A DNA stretch of 64,000 nucleotides. Source: Colwellia sp. 39_35_sub15_T18 (GTDB lineage Bacteria; Pseudomonadota; Gammaproteobacteria; Enterobacterales; Alteromonadaceae). Under the pieces are notes generated by a model. That model was not told the origin of the DNA. It saw only the letters and a list, made by a program, of their open reading frames with translations, and ran no database searches. The stretch's first letter is position 1. Each line of letters starts with the position of its first letter. The translations under genes were made by a program, and so were the position numbers. Shown piece by piece: positions 13,379 through 23,928 of the stretch. The stretch is from positions 1-64,000 of the forward strand of contig MAAE01000030.1 of the NCBI GenBank assembly GCA_002162675.1, in the 5' to 3' direction.

Positions 13379-16246
13379 ATGAACCCTAAGCAGCATAAGC
13401 AAATAAAACCTAAGCAAATAAAGTTCAAACAAATAAAGTCCAAATTTTCTCTGAATAAAATATCGCTTATTCTCGCGGGCAGTTTGGCACTGTTAACGGC
13501 GAGTAATGCCATAGCAGCAAGTACCATTGAAGGACGCATAAGTGATAGTCAGCACAAGGTTTACTTTCAAGGCGCTCACGTTAGTTTGGTTGAATTAAAC
13601 CTAACTACGGTCAGTGAACGTGATGGTTCTTTTCGTTTTGCTAACTTACCTGAAGGCGATTACACCTTAGTGATTAAATATCAGGGTGCGAAAGAAGTTA
13701 AACAAAAAGTGTCTGTGCTTGATGGTAAAATTATCACCAAAAACATTGCTATTACAGCCAATAGCACAGGGGCGGAAGCTGAACTTGAGAATATGATCGT
13801 GCGTGGTCAACGCTCTGGTCAAGCGAATGCCTTTAACCGTCAAAGAAATGCTAATAGAGTACTTTCGGTGGTAAGTAGTGATGCCATTGGGCAATTACCC
13901 GATCAAAATGCGGCTGAAGCTTTACAACGCATGCCCGGTATTTTTATTGAACGTGATCAAGGTGAAGGGCGTTTTGTCGGTATTCGAGGCATAGATCCTA
14001 GCCTGAATAATGTCACTATTAATGGTTTAAATGTGCCCTCGCCAGAATCAGGCACTCGCAGTGTCGCTTTAGATGTTATCCCCAGTGAACTCATTTCATC
14101 GTTAGAAGTCAGTAAAACGGTGACCCCTGATATGGATGCTAATGCTATTGGTGGCTCGATAGAAGTTAAAAGCCTCTCTGCTTTTGACCGCAGTGAGCGC
14201 AGCTACAGTTTTACCGCTCAAGCCTCTCACAATGAACTCGTTTCTGATACTAGCCCTAAGCTTTCAGGTAGCTACAGTGATATTTTCGATTTAGGTAATA
14301 GCCAGCTAGGCGTAGCAGGGGCACTGTCTTGGTTTAAACGTGATTTTGGCTCTCAAAATATGGAAACCGATGGCGGTTGGGCTGATTTTGAATTTGAAGA
14401 CTTAGCCACCGGAGACGATGTTGAAGTATTCGGCGCTGAAGAAATAGAGCAGCGTTTTTATGCCATTACTCGCGAGCGTTTGGGGGCAGCATTAAACTTT
14501 GATTTACAAACCTCATCAACCAGCCAATATTACTTACGCACCTTGTACAGTGACTTTTCTGATGACGAATATAGGTTACGTAATCAATACAAATTTGATA
14601 AAGGCCAAATTGATCTCACCAATAATACCAACATCAGAGCTGATTTTTATGACGGCAAGATAGAGCGTGATACTAAAGATCGCTATGAAGTGCAAAAAAT
14701 TATTTCGGTTATTACGGGCGGTGAAAATCAGCTTGGTGATTGGTTTGTTGAATATAACATTGGCTATTCTAAATCAAGTGAGAAGGAGCCGGATCGCCTT
14801 GATACTACTTTTGTGGGTAAAGGGCTTGATTACGGTTATGCAACTGCGGGTCCCATACCTGAAGTGACTTTTAATAGTAACTCGCAAAACCTAACTAATT
14901 TCGTCTTGGATGAAGTAGTCTATGAAAACAATAGCACTGAAGATGAAGAAGTTAGTTTTGCGCTTGATATCAGTAAAGATTTTGTCTGGAAAAACCACAA
15001 TGGTGAAATTAAATTTGGTGGTAAATACCGCAGCAGAGAAAAATTTAATAGTGTTAATGCGAAAATTTATGATGGCGGTTTTGAAGACTCAACAGGCGAT
15101 GATATTTTAGCTGAACAATTTAACTCAGGCGTGGTTGATTATACCTTAGGTCAATTTGGTCCGGGTCTTTCTCAAGGTGGTTTAAGCCAATATGCCTTGG
15201 CCAATATGGATGACTTTGAATTAAACACGCAAAAAACAGAGATTGAAAGCCAGGGAAGTTCATATACCAGTGATGAAGATATTCTGGCTTTATATGCCAT
15301 GGTTACTGTCGAGGTTAATGACTGGAATATTGTTGCAGGTGTGCGTTTTGAAGATACCAGTTTTAGTACCACAGGTAACAAAGTTGAATTGATTACTGAT
15401 GATATTAGCGGTGATGAAAGTGTTGAGATTAACCCTTGGCATAGCGAAAAAGATTATGAGCATTTCTTCCCTAGTTTAAACGTGCGCTATAACATTAATG
15501 AGCAATTGGTGAGTCGTTTTGCCTATACGCAAACAATAGCTCGCCCAAGCTTTAGTGATACAGCGGCTTATCAATTAATAGAAACAGAAATTAATGAAGA
15601 CGATGGCGCCACGGTTATAGAACGTAAAGCTGAAGTCGGTAACCCAGATCTTGAACCTTATGAGTCGAGTAACTTCGATATCAGCATAGAGTATTACCCT
15701 GAAACTATTGGCGTATTATCAGCAGGGCTTTTCTATAAAGACATAGAAAACTATATTCTTTACGAAGAAGTACAAGATAATGGCGAATGGCATGGTTTTG
15801 AAGAAGTTATACAGCCATTAAATGGTGGTAATGCTTCGTTAACAGGTATTGAATTGGCATGGAATAAAAGCTTTGATTTTGGGTTATTATTAGGCGCTAA
15901 TGGTACTTTCATTGATGCCGATGAAAAATTACCTAATCAAGCCGATACCGTTGCCAATATTATGGTTGGTTATGAAAATAACGCTATCAGTTTAAGACTA
16001 AGCACGAGTTATAAAAGTGAGAATTATAAATTTGCAGACAATGATGCCGATGTTTATCAAGATGCTCATACGCAAATTGACTTTAGTGGTAAATACTACA
16101 TGACAGATACGGTTCAATTTTACTTCAACGTCAGTAACTTAAATGATGAACCATACTATTTATACCACGGTGAAAATCAATATAATTATCAATATGAAGA
16201 ATATGGTCGCACTTTTGAGTTAGGGGTAACATTTACTTCTTTGTAA
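13379..16246 (+). CDS. TonB-dependent receptor with carboxypeptidase-regulatory-like N-terminal domain
   Basis: The 955-residue product has an unusually long basic signal-peptide start (MNPKQHKQIKPKQIKFKQIK) made of a repeated KQIK unit, then a hydrophobic core and a cut near SNAIAAS. Residues 49-125 form a carboxypeptidase-regulatory-like beta-sandwich (EGRISDSQ, then LPEGDYTLVIKY). The plug follows, with QLPDQNAAEALQRMPGIFIE and GRFVGIRGIDPSLNNVTING, which is the TonB-Xanth-Caul subgroup signature. The barrel ends in GVTFTSL. This subgroup imports carbohydrates and other complex organics. Here the next gene, 110 bases on, is a secreted phosphatase, so a phosphorylated substrate is inferred. 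Confidence 0.9.
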   Translation: MNPKQHKQIKPKQIKFKQIKSKFSLNKISLILAGSLALLTASNAIAASTIEGRISDSQHKVYFQGAHVSLVELNLTTVSERDGSFRFANLPEGDYTLVIKYQGAKEVKQKVSVLDGKIITKNIAITANSTGAEAELENMIVRGQRSGQANAFNRQRNANRVLSVVSSDAIGQLPDQNAAEALQRMPGIFIERDQGEGRFVGIRGIDPSLNNVTINGLNVPSPESGTRSVALDVIPSELISSLEVSKTVTPDMDANAIGGSIEVKSLSAFDRSERSYSFTAQASHNELVSDTSPKLSGSYSDIFDLGNSQLGVAGALSWFKRDFGSQNMETDGGWADFEFEDLATGDDVEVFGAEEIEQRFYAITRERLGAALNFDLQTSSTSQYYLRTLYSDFSDDEYRLRNQYKFDKGQIDLTNNTNIRADFYDGKIERDTKDRYEVQKIISVITGGENQLGDWFVEYNIGYSKSSEKEPDRLDTTFVGKGLDYGYATAGPIPEVTFNSNSQNLTNFVLDEVVYENNSTEDEEVSFALDISKDFVWKNHNGEIKFGGKYRSREKFNSVNAKIYDGGFEDSTGDDILAEQFNSGVVDYTLGQFGPGLSQGGLSQYALANMDDFELNTQKTEIESQGSSYTSDEDILALYAMVTVEVNDWNIVAGVRFEDTSFSTTGNKVELITDDISGDESVEINPWHSEKDYEHFFPSLNVRYNINEQLVSRFAYTQTIARPSFSDTAAYQLIETEINEDDGATVIERKAEVGNPDLEPYESSNFDISIEYYPETIGVLSAGLFYKDIENYILYEEVQDNGEWHGFEEVIQPLNGGNASLTGIELAWNKSFDFGLLLGANGTFIDADEKLPNQADTVANIMVGYENNAISLRLSTSYKSENYKFADNDADVYQDAHTQIDFSGKYYMTDTVQFYFNVSNLNDEPYYLYHGENQYNYQYEEYGRTFELGVTFTSL

Positions 16247-16356
16247 ATAGCCATCTAAAATTCAACGAGCGCTTTCATGAGGTTAAGTGATTGACTTTGT
16301 TAAATCATAGCTTTGTTAAAGCGCTCCGTTATTTAAACCATTGGAAATAAAATAAG

Positions 16357-17694
16357 ATGAAAAAAACATTGCCTTTGATGATGACGGGCTTGTCTTTGCT
16401 TAGTGTTTTAGCCATAACAAGTTGTAGTAATAACGCAACTTTACCTACAGAACCCCCCTCGCTAGCAAAAGATACTTTAGAGGGCGTAAACAGCAGCAAT
16501 ATCAATTTCATAGCCTTTGGTGATGGTGGCTATCATGTTGATTATCCGAAAAAGAAACATATCTTGTACCCCAAAAATAAAGCAGACTTTATTGCGAAGG
16601 AAAAAGAGGATTGGCTTGAAGATGGCCGGCCGTTAGCTGAATTTGACTATACGCCTATTTATGTTTATCCCCATACTAATATCGCGACCGAACAGGGAGG
16701 CGCACAAGCGGTAGGTTTAGCCATGACCGAAGTTTGTCGCCGCAAAGCATGCCAATTTGCTATTCAACTGGGTGATAATATTTACCCAGATGGCGCTGGA
16801 GCAAACGACAGTAAAGATGATACTAAGCGCATGGACGATTTGATTTTAGCACCTTTAAAGCCTTTATTTAAAGAAAATGAAGACTTGATGGTGTATTCAG
16901 CGTTAGGTAATCATGACTGGAAAAGCTCAAGACACGGGGTAGCCATGCAAACCAAGTGGATGAAAGAGCAAGCAAACTTTCATCTTGATGAGCAAGGATA
17001 TTATAGTTATCGCTTAGGGGAGGAGGGTAATGACGTTGAATTTTTCGTGCTAGATACCAATATGCTGCTAGCAGGACAAAAAATTTATGATATTCCTTTA
17101 AATGCCGATGGCAGTGAAAAAAGTTTAGCGCAGGCATTAAACGATGGTAGCGCAGAATTAGATACGGCTGACAAACATGAATTACCAATAAAAAATGAAG
17201 ATGAGCAACAGCTCGCTTGGCTTATTAACGGTATAGCTAACTCAGATGCTAAATGGAAAATTGTTTATGGTCACCATATTTTATGGTCTATAGGCGGAAC
17301 TAAATACGCTGAAGGGCATGTATTAAGGCGTTTGCTTTTACCGACACTTTGCCAATATGCCGATGCTTATATTGCTGGGCATGAACATGATCTTGAATTA
17401 CTCACCGATGACTGTTCAAATTTTGGAGAAAATAACAGACCGCCATTACCACTCATTATTAGTGGTGCCGCCTCTAAAATGCGCGGTAAACATACACCTT
17501 TTGCTGAGCAACAAGCAAAACATTATCCGCAATATCAGCTGCTTTGGTCAAAAAGTTTTGTTTGGGGGTTTGCTCATGTTGAGCTAGACAACAAGTTAAA
17601 TAATCTTAATGTTGAGTTTTATACCACGCCAAGAGATAGATCAGGTCAAGCGATAAAAGCCTCTGAATTTTCTTTTGAAAAAAGAAGTGACTAG
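16357..17694 (+). CDS. Metallophosphoesterase lipoprotein (purple acid phosphatase-like)
   Basis: The 445-residue product has a lipoprotein signal ending in AITSC and then a calcineurin-like phosphoesterase domain. The metal-binding motifs appear in order: GDGG near residue 55, GDNIYPDGA near 145, GNHDW near 187, GHHILWS near 305 and GHEHDLE near 345. The spacing and the GDNIY and GNHDW forms are those of tartrate-resistant acid phosphatases. It would release phosphate from organic esters at the outer membrane or in the periplasm. It follows the second TonB-dependent receptor in the same direction and converges with ppk-ppx, so this segment is centred on phosphate. No strong terminator separates it from the receptor. 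Confidence 0.87.
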   Translation: MKKTLPLMMTGLSLLSVLAITSCSNNATLPTEPPSLAKDTLEGVNSSNINFIAFGDGGYHVDYPKKKHILYPKNKADFIAKEKEDWLEDGRPLAEFDYTPIYVYPHTNIATEQGGAQAVGLAMTEVCRRKACQFAIQLGDNIYPDGAGANDSKDDTKRMDDLILAPLKPLFKENEDLMVYSALGNHDWKSSRHGVAMQTKWMKEQANFHLDEQGYYSYRLGEEGNDVEFFVLDTNMLLAGQKIYDIPLNADGSEKSLAQALNDGSAELDTADKHELPIKNEDEQQLAWLINGIANSDAKWKIVYGHHILWSIGGTKYAEGHVLRRLLLPTLCQYADAYIAGHEHDLELLTDDCSNFGENNRPPLPLIISGAASKMRGKHTPFAEQQAKHYPQYQLLWSKSFVWGFAHVELDNKLNNLNVEFYTTPRDRSGQAIKASEFSFEKRSD

Positions 17695-17796
17695 TAAGCT
17701 CAAGCCACTATTTACCATGTTATTTATAACACTTTTTACCACACTTTCTACCAACTCTTTACAACACTCCTTATAACATAAGGTTTTTATAAAAGT

Positions 17797-19335
17797 TTAT
17801 GAAAACCTTACGTTGAGGTTTAAGCCAGCAGCGTACTGCTTTTGAATTTCACTGTCGAGCTGGGTAAGTAAATCATCTTGCCTTGATAGCGTTAAAAACA
17901 AGGTGTCACCATGATAGGTTAGTGTGTTTGGCGTGATTTTTTGCGGTAAACGCCCTTGTGTTAATAATATAGCAAGGCGTAAAAGCTGTATTAGCAATAA
18001 CAAACGTTTATTAACAGGTACAGACAGCGCTTCATCAATAGAAAACTGTATTTTTCCTCTATGATTAGCAACTAACTGTGTCATTATTTGTTGCTCTTGC
18101 TCACTAAAGCCAGGCAAGTCATTGTGTTCAATAATATAAGCGCCGTGTAGCTGGCGTTTTTTTGAATTAATGGTGATGCCTATTTCATGTAACTGTACCG
18201 CCCAATGTAATAGCTGAAATTCGTTACTAGATAATTGTGCTGATGTGTTTGCTAATTTATCTTTAAAATCATTTAGTTGCCATAATACTCTATGGCTAAA
18301 GTTTTGATCTACATGGTGTAATTTTATCAGGCTTTGCACGGTTCTTTCACGCGTATCAATATCCGTGCGTGATGCACTTAATTGATAAAGCACCCCTTCA
18401 CGCACACCACCGGCACTAAAATTCATTTGAGTTAGTGACAAGCATTGAAAGCAACTGGATAGAATCGCTACCGAACCAGCCAGTAAGGGGCGTCGTTTCG
18501 GCTCAATAGAGCGCAAGGGAATATTATCGCAATGCTGCCAACTTACCAGCTTTTCTATTAAAGCATTTAAGCGATTTGTCGATATTTCATCATCACCATA
18601 AAGCTCTAGCATAACGCGACTTATTACTTTTATTGAGCCAGATGTACCTAAAGTGGCCTGCCAGTTATGCTGTTGATATTTATCACTAATAGTGCTTAAT
18701 TGTGTTAGCGCATATTGTTGTGCTGCGCTTATTTTATTGTGTGTTATCTCGCCACAAAGAAAAAATTTGCGTTGAAAGCTGATGCAGCCCATTTCTAAAC
18801 TATCAGTAATGTTAGAGGTAAAACCACTGCCGATGACCAATTCAGTACTGCCGCCGCCAATGTCTATAATCAATGTTTGTTTATTAAGTGCCTGAATATG
18901 TGCAACGCCTTGATAAATCAATTCAGCTTCAAGCTCCCCTGAAATAACGTCAATGGGGTAAGGTAATACTTGTTTAGCCCTTTGAATAAACTCATCAATA
19001 TTTTTAGCTTTTCGCAGTGCATGCGTGGCGACAATACGAATAGCACTACTGGGTAGTTGCCTTAATGACAAATTGAACTCACGCAAGCAAGCCATGGCTT
19101 TATCAATAGCATGGTCACTTAATCGGTTTTGTTGATCTAAACCTGCGGCAAGCTCTACCGCACATTTATGCCGATACATTGTTTGTAAACAACCGTCTTG
19201 CTCTCTAGCAATAATAATATGAAAGCTGTTTGAACCTAAATCAACGGCGACTAAGTGATTGGTTTTTTCATCAACTTGAGCGGCTATTGCCTGTTCATTA
19301 CTTTCTACTTTTATGGCTGTTAATGTTTTATGCAT
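17797..19335 (-). CDS. ppx: Exopolyphosphatase / guanosine pentaphosphate phosphohydrolase
   Basis: The enzyme cuts terminal phosphate from polyphosphate and may also hydrolyse pppGpp. The 512-residue length fits the long Ppx/GppA form. The two ASKHA phosphate loops are present: VAVDLGSNSFHIII at about 29-42 and TLIIDIGGGSTELVIG at about 153-168. The C-terminal half carries an HD-like helical region (LHEIGITINSKKRQLHGAYI). The start overlaps the end of ppk by eight bases, so the two are coupled and a cell could tune synthesis and breakdown of polyphosphate together. Confidence 0.93.
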   Translation of the reverse strand: MHKTLTAIKVESNEQAIAAQVDEKTNHLVAVDLGSNSFHIIIAREQDGCLQTMYRHKCAVELAAGLDQQNRLSDHAIDKAMACLREFNLSLRQLPSSAIRIVATHALRKAKNIDEFIQRAKQVLPYPIDVISGELEAELIYQGVAHIQALNKQTLIIDIGGGSTELVIGSGFTSNITDSLEMGCISFQRKFFLCGEITHNKISAAQQYALTQLSTISDKYQQHNWQATLGTSGSIKVISRVMLELYGDDEISTNRLNALIEKLVSWQHCDNIPLRSIEPKRRPLLAGSVAILSSCFQCLSLTQMNFSAGGVREGVLYQLSASRTDIDTRERTVQSLIKLHHVDQNFSHRVLWQLNDFKDKLANTSAQLSSNEFQLLHWAVQLHEIGITINSKKRQLHGAYIIEHNDLPGFSEQEQQIMTQLVANHRGKIQFSIDEALSVPVNKRLLLLIQLLRLAILLTQGRLPQKITPNTLTYHGDTLFLTLSRQDDLLTQLDSEIQKQYAAGLNLNVRFS

Positions 19336-21421
19336 GGCTAAGAGCTGGGCTTTTTTTAGACTTATAAAGTGTTTGTTTTTTCATCATCTGTTGTTCTTTT
19401 AAATAATGATAAATATCAATTTGGGCGCGTACTTTAACTTTTTGCTCATGCTTTTGATAGATATTACTTTGTGTTGTGTCTAACACCCGTGCTTTAGTGT
19501 TGTCATTTAGCTGAATAGATATAATGTCAATAATACTCTTTTTCACTTCCGGGCAATATATGGGGCAACCCACTTCAACTCGTTGATCTATATTGCGACT
19601 CATCCAATCAGCCGACGAAATATAAACACTTGGCGCACCGTTGTTTTCAAAAATAGCAACTCGAGGATGCTCTAAAAAACGGTCAACAATACTGATAGCC
19701 GAAATATTCTCACTCTGGTTTTTAACGCCAGTGACTAACGAACATATACCACGCACTATCAGCTTAATTTTAACGCCAGCATTACTCGCTTGGTAAAGCT
19801 TGTTAATTAACTCAGTGTCAACCAAGTTATTTATTTTTAAGGTTATACCACTGGTTTGTTTATTTTTTGCGGCATTAATTTCGTTATCTATCAGTGATTC
19901 AATAGCGCTACGTGCATTAATGGGAGAAACAATTAAGTGTTTGAAATCAAACTTTAAATAAGGATGTTTAATCAGGTTGAAAACTTGGGCGACTTCTTGA
20001 GTAATTTCAGTTTGACAAGTGAATAAGCTAAAGTCGGTATAAATCTTGGCATTTTTTTCGTGAAAATTGCCCGTACCAATATGGGCGTAATGCACTAATT
20101 TGTTGTTTTCTTTACGACTGATCAGGCATATTTTTGAATGCACTTTTAAATTAGAAATACCAAAAGAGACATTGGCTCCGGCATTGGAGAGTATTTCAGC
20201 CCACTCAAGGTTCGCTTGTTCATCAAAGCGAGCATGTAATTCAATATTAACGAAAACTTTTTTACCATTTTTTACCGCTTCAATCAGTGCGGCGATTACC
20301 CGAGATTTTTTGGCGACACGATAAAGCGATATTTGAATCTTAGTTACTTTCGGGTCATAAGCTGATTGGCGTAGCATTTCACTAAAATGAGAAAACTTAT
20401 GGTACGGATAGTAAAGTAATATATCGCGCATTTTTATCGCGCTAAAAACATTGTCATAACGAGTAAAGTAATGTTGCTCAAATGCTGGCAGTTTTTCATG
20501 CTCTAATGATTTATCGCCAAGGCTTGGAAACTCAATGAAGTCTTTAAAACTATGATAACGACCCCCTGAAATTAAGCCTTGATTCGAGACAATAGATAAC
20601 TGCTCAGTTAAAATATTTAGCATCTCTTGGGGCATTTTTTTATCGTATACCAAGCGAACGGGTTCCGCTTTAATGCGTTGTTTTAAGCTAGACGACATTT
20701 GCTCTAATAAACTTTGGCTAAACTCATTACTGAGATCAAACTCAGCATCTCTGGTGAGTTTCATTGAATAGGCATGAATGCTGTCAAACTCAAAAAAGCC
20801 ACTGAATATTTGTGTTAAGCAATGACGTATAACATTGTCGAGTAAAATTATACTGACGTCTTTTTTATTGGTATTAGGTAAAATAACAAAACGGGGCACA
20901 CTGCTGCTAGGCACTTCTACCAGTGCGTATTGATACTGTTCACCTTTGCGCATAGATACCATTAAATAGGTAGAATTATCATTAATGTGATCAGCCAAAT
21001 TGACGTCTTCGCTTAAAATTAAAGGAAATATATAGCGACGTATTTTGTCTTTAAAGTATTGCTCTAACCAGACGTTATGCTCAGGGGATAATTGTATTTC
21101 ATTGATCAGATGAATGTTTTTCGTTTCTAGCTGTTGCAGCAATATTAAGTAAGTTTCATCAAAACTGGTTTGCAAAGAAATCACTTTTTCTTGAATACGA
21201 TTAAACAAATTTATGGCTTGCTTTTGTTGTACTTTATTTTTTGATAACAGTACGTTACGACGTACGTTTGCCACTCTAACACGATAAAATTCATCCATGT
21301 TACTGGAGTAAATGCCTAAAAATCTTAATCGCTCTAATAAAGGTACACTTTCATCTTGAGCTTCTTGCAGTACTCTGTGATTGAACGAAAGCCAACTAAG
21401 TTCTTTTTCAAGAAAATTCAT
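19328..21421 (-). CDS. ppk: Polyphosphate kinase 1
   Basis: Ppk1 polymerises the gamma-phosphate of ATP into polyphosphate at the inner membrane. The 697-residue product starts with the typical ELSWLSFNHRVLQEA and contains YYPYHKFSHFSEML. It carries both phospholipase-D-like histidine motifs: KVHSKICLISR and HAHIGTGNFHEKNAKIYTD, the second holding the phosphorylated histidine. The gene is first in the ppk-ppx operon and diverges from the DUF3450/TonB2 genes over a 265-base region. That region has no convincing PHO box in the ppk direction. Confidence 0.95.
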   Translation of the reverse strand: MNFLEKELSWLSFNHRVLQEAQDESVPLLERLRFLGIYSSNMDEFYRVRVANVRRNVLLSKNKVQQKQAINLFNRIQEKVISLQTSFDETYLILLQQLETKNIHLINEIQLSPEHNVWLEQYFKDKIRRYIFPLILSEDVNLADHINDNSTYLMVSMRKGEQYQYALVEVPSSSVPRFVILPNTNKKDVSIILLDNVIRHCLTQIFSGFFEFDSIHAYSMKLTRDAEFDLSNEFSQSLLEQMSSSLKQRIKAEPVRLVYDKKMPQEMLNILTEQLSIVSNQGLISGGRYHSFKDFIEFPSLGDKSLEHEKLPAFEQHYFTRYDNVFSAIKMRDILLYYPYHKFSHFSEMLRQSAYDPKVTKIQISLYRVAKKSRVIAALIEAVKNGKKVFVNIELHARFDEQANLEWAEILSNAGANVSFGISNLKVHSKICLISRKENNKLVHYAHIGTGNFHEKNAKIYTDFSLFTCQTEITQEVAQVFNLIKHPYLKFDFKHLIVSPINARSAIESLIDNEINAAKNKQTSGITLKINNLVDTELINKLYQASNAGVKIKLIVRGICSLVTGVKNQSENISAISIVDRFLEHPRVAIFENNGAPSVYISSADWMSRNIDQRVEVGCPIYCPEVKKSIIDIISIQLNDNTKARVLDTTQSNIYQKHEQKVKVRAQIDIYHYLKEQQMMKKQTLYKSKKSPALSHA

Positions 21422-21686
21422 TTAAACATTACTCCAAACTATGTTTTATATGTTTTGATAATCACTTAATACCTGTCAGAGCAATATTAAAACTATCAAA
21501 GCTGCTTCAACTGAAGCGATCCATTAATTTCTTATAAATGTTAAGGGATATATGTTTCACTTTTATGATGGTTGGGCTTTTTATTTAAAATGATGAAATA
21601 AAACCGTAATATTTCTATAACTTAAGTGTCACATTTGCTCGGTAGAATTTATCTCAATTATTTTATGACAAGAGATAGGTAAATCG

Positions 21687-22484
21687 ATGAAATTATCACA
21701 CCTTGCCAAAGCAAGTTTATTAGTTGGCCTTAGTGCTACCAGCTTGCTACATACAAGTGTCAGCGCCAATACACAGAGTCAAGAGCAACAACTAGACGCC
21801 GTGGTAGCCGCAGGACAACAAATCAATGAATCTGCAGCAAGTTCACAATTAAAAGTGAATGGCTTTACTGAGCAAGTTCAAAGCAAGTTACAGCAATTTA
21901 ATACGGTAACTAAAGAATTAGATGGCTTAAATGTTTATAACCAGCAAATGCAAGCTCAACTTGATAACCAAGTAGCAGAGCTTACTCAGCTAGCTAAATC
22001 TATCGAAGAAGTTAGCGTTATTGAACGTCAAATTTCTCCTTTGATGGCCCGGATGATTTCTACCTTAGAAAACTTCGTTCAGCTTGATGTACCTTTTCTA
22101 GCCGCAGAGCGTAGCAAGCGTATCAATGACTTAAACGAGATGATGACACGTGCTGATACTTCTGTTGCTGAGAAGTTTCGCCGCGTATTAGAAGCGTACC
22201 AAATAGAAGTTGATTACGGACGCACTATAGAAGCATACAGCGGACTTTTAGCGGTTGAAGGTCAAGAAATGGATGTTGATTTTTTACGCGTAGGTCGTGT
22301 GAGCTTTATTTACCAAACTCGTGACGGTAGCCAGTTAGGCCAATGGGATCAGGAAAGCGGTCAATGGAAATCATTGTCTCAAGATTACCGTTTAGGTATT
22401 AACAAAGCACTTCGTATTGCCCGTAAGCAATTAGCACCCGATTTAATTATGGTGCCATTAACCAATACCCAAGCCCAGCTATAG
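21687..22484 (+). CDS. DUF3450 periplasmic protein of the TonB2-type module
   Basis: The 265-residue product has a signal peptide cut near VSANT. A long coiled coil follows (about residues 30-115, rich in Gln and hydrophobic heptads), then a compact C-terminal domain (FLRVGRVSFIYQTRDGSQLG, later GINKALRIARKQLAPDLIM) typical of DUF3450. The family is found almost only next to TtpC/ExbB/ExbD/TonB genes and is thought to work with them in the periplasm, though its precise task is not settled. It is the first gene of a six-gene cluster and is ten bases from the next gene. Confidence 0.85.
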   Translation: MKLSHLAKASLLVGLSATSLLHTSVSANTQSQEQQLDAVVAAGQQINESAASSQLKVNGFTEQVQSKLQQFNTVTKELDGLNVYNQQMQAQLDNQVAELTQLAKSIEEVSVIERQISPLMARMISTLENFVQLDVPFLAAERSKRINDLNEMMTRADTSVAEKFRRVLEAYQIEVDYGRTIEAYSGLLAVEGQEMDVDFLRVGRVSFIYQTRDGSQLGQWDQESGQWKSLSQDYRLGINKALRIARKQLAPDLIMVPLTNTQAQL

Positions 22485-22494
22485 CAGAGTAACC

Positions 22495-23925
22495 ATGATG
22501 ACAATGATCAATAATGTTAAACCGTTGGCAACTTTTAGCCAACGTTCTAAAAAAGCCCTGACAGCCCTAAAAACATTTACACTTGCTTCTCTTATGCTAA
22601 GTGGTGTGAGCATGGCGCAGCAGGCGACAAGTTTAGATGATTTATTACTTCAGCTTGAACAAGGAAAAATAGCTCAATCTAAGCAAAACGTTGCCAGAGA
22701 AACTGAATTTAAAAGCAAAGTTAATCAACAGCAGGCAATGCTTAATGACGTTAAAGGCCAACGAAATTCTGCGATAAAATTAAGTGCTAAACTTGAGCAA
22801 ACATTTGCTGATAATGAAATTAAACTAGCCAATAAAACCGATGCCTTAGACAAGCGTTTGGGTGAATTAAAAGAGTTGTTTGGTGTCTTGCAACAAGTGT
22901 CAGGCGACACCCGTAGTAAATTTCAAACGTCAGTGATTTCAGCGCAAATACCTAACCGTGGTGAATTCTTAAATGAATTTGCCCAAAGCATGGGTTCAAG
23001 CAGTAAATTAGCGTCTATTGCCGAAATTGAGCGTTTATGGTTCGAATTACAGCGTGAAATGACGCAAAGTGGCAAAATTCATACTTTTAATCGTGAAGTT
23101 GTTTTAGCCAACGGCGAAAGAAAAGCCACTGACGTTACCCGTATCGGGGGTTTTAATTTAGTTGCCGACGGTAAATATTTAGAATACATCGATGAAACAG
23201 GGACGGTGGCTGAATTAATTAGACAACCTTCAAACCGTTACTTATCAACCGTTGATGCCTTAACTACAAGTAAAGATACCACGGCTTTTGCGTTAGACCC
23301 AACGGGTGGCTCAATTTTAAGCTTACTAGTACAAGCCCCCGATACACGTGAGCGTATCGACCAAGGCGGCGTAGTGGGTTATATCATTTTAGCTATCGGC
23401 GCAGTCGGTTTGCTTATCGCCTTAGTGCGTCTCATCAATTTAGTGTCGGTCGGTGCTAAAGTTAAACGTCAACTTAAATCAAATAAAGCTTCAAGCGACA
23501 ATCCGTTAGGTCGTGTTATGCAGGTTAAAGATAATAACCCTAACTTGGATACTGAAACACTAGAGTTGAAACTTTCAGAATCAATATTGCGTGAGTTACC
23601 TAAGCTGTCGAGTATGTTAACCCTGATTAAAATCATCTCAGTAGTGGCACCATTAATTGGCTTACTCGGTACAGTAACAGGCATGATTAATACTTTCCAA
23701 GCGATTACCTTATTTGGAACGGGCGACCCTAAATTAATGGCGGGTGGTATTTCACAAGCGTTAGTGACTACGGTACTTGGCCTAGTGGTTGCCATTCCAA
23801 TGGTGTTCATCTTTGCCTACTTAAACAGTCGCAGTAAAAATATTATCAATATTTTGCAACAAGAGAGCACAGGTATTATTGCACAGCGCTGTGAAGATGC
23901 AGAGCTAGCAGGTCAAGGAGCATAA
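22495..23925 (+). CDS. ttpC: TtpC-like MotA/TolQ/ExbB proton channel protein with periplasmic coiled coil
   Basis: The 476-residue product has a signal sequence-like start (ASLMLSGVSMAQQ). A periplasmic coiled-coil half follows (about 45-150), then a transmembrane segment (VVGYIILAIGAVGLLIALVR) and the ExbB/TolQ core (LSSMLTLIKIISVVAPLIGL and GTVTGMINTFQAI, then AMVTTVLGLVVAIPM-like helices). This is the layout of TtpC, an additional protein required with TonB2, ExbB2 and ExbD2 for ferric siderophore uptake in Vibrio. Here it probably helps drive the large receptors of this window. The next gene starts three bases after its stop. Confidence 0.88.
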   Translation: MMTMINNVKPLATFSQRSKKALTALKTFTLASLMLSGVSMAQQATSLDDLLLQLEQGKIAQSKQNVARETEFKSKVNQQQAMLNDVKGQRNSAIKLSAKLEQTFADNEIKLANKTDALDKRLGELKELFGVLQQVSGDTRSKFQTSVISAQIPNRGEFLNEFAQSMGSSSKLASIAEIERLWFELQREMTQSGKIHTFNREVVLANGERKATDVTRIGGFNLVADGKYLEYIDETGTVAELIRQPSNRYLSTVDALTTSKDTTAFALDPTGGSILSLLVQAPDTRERIDQGGVVGYIILAIGAVGLLIALVRLINLVSVGAKVKRQLKSNKASSDNPLGRVMQVKDNNPNLDTETLELKLSESILRELPKLSSMLTLIKIISVVAPLIGLLGTVTGMINTFQAITLFGTGDPKLMAGGISQALVTTVLGLVVAIPMVFIFAYLNSRSKNIINILQQESTGIIAQRCEDAELAGQGA

Positions 23926-23928
23926 GCC

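Noticed and set aside
13667..13894. Long minus-strand frames inside receptor and metabolic genes
   Set aside because: They mirror strongly coding genes on the other strand, with no ribosome site, no family features and no independent support.
21422..21686. PHO boxes for ppk in the region shared with the DUF3450 gene
   Set aside because: CTGTCAG and GTGTCACATTT half-sites exist but lack a properly spaced second half and face away from ppk.
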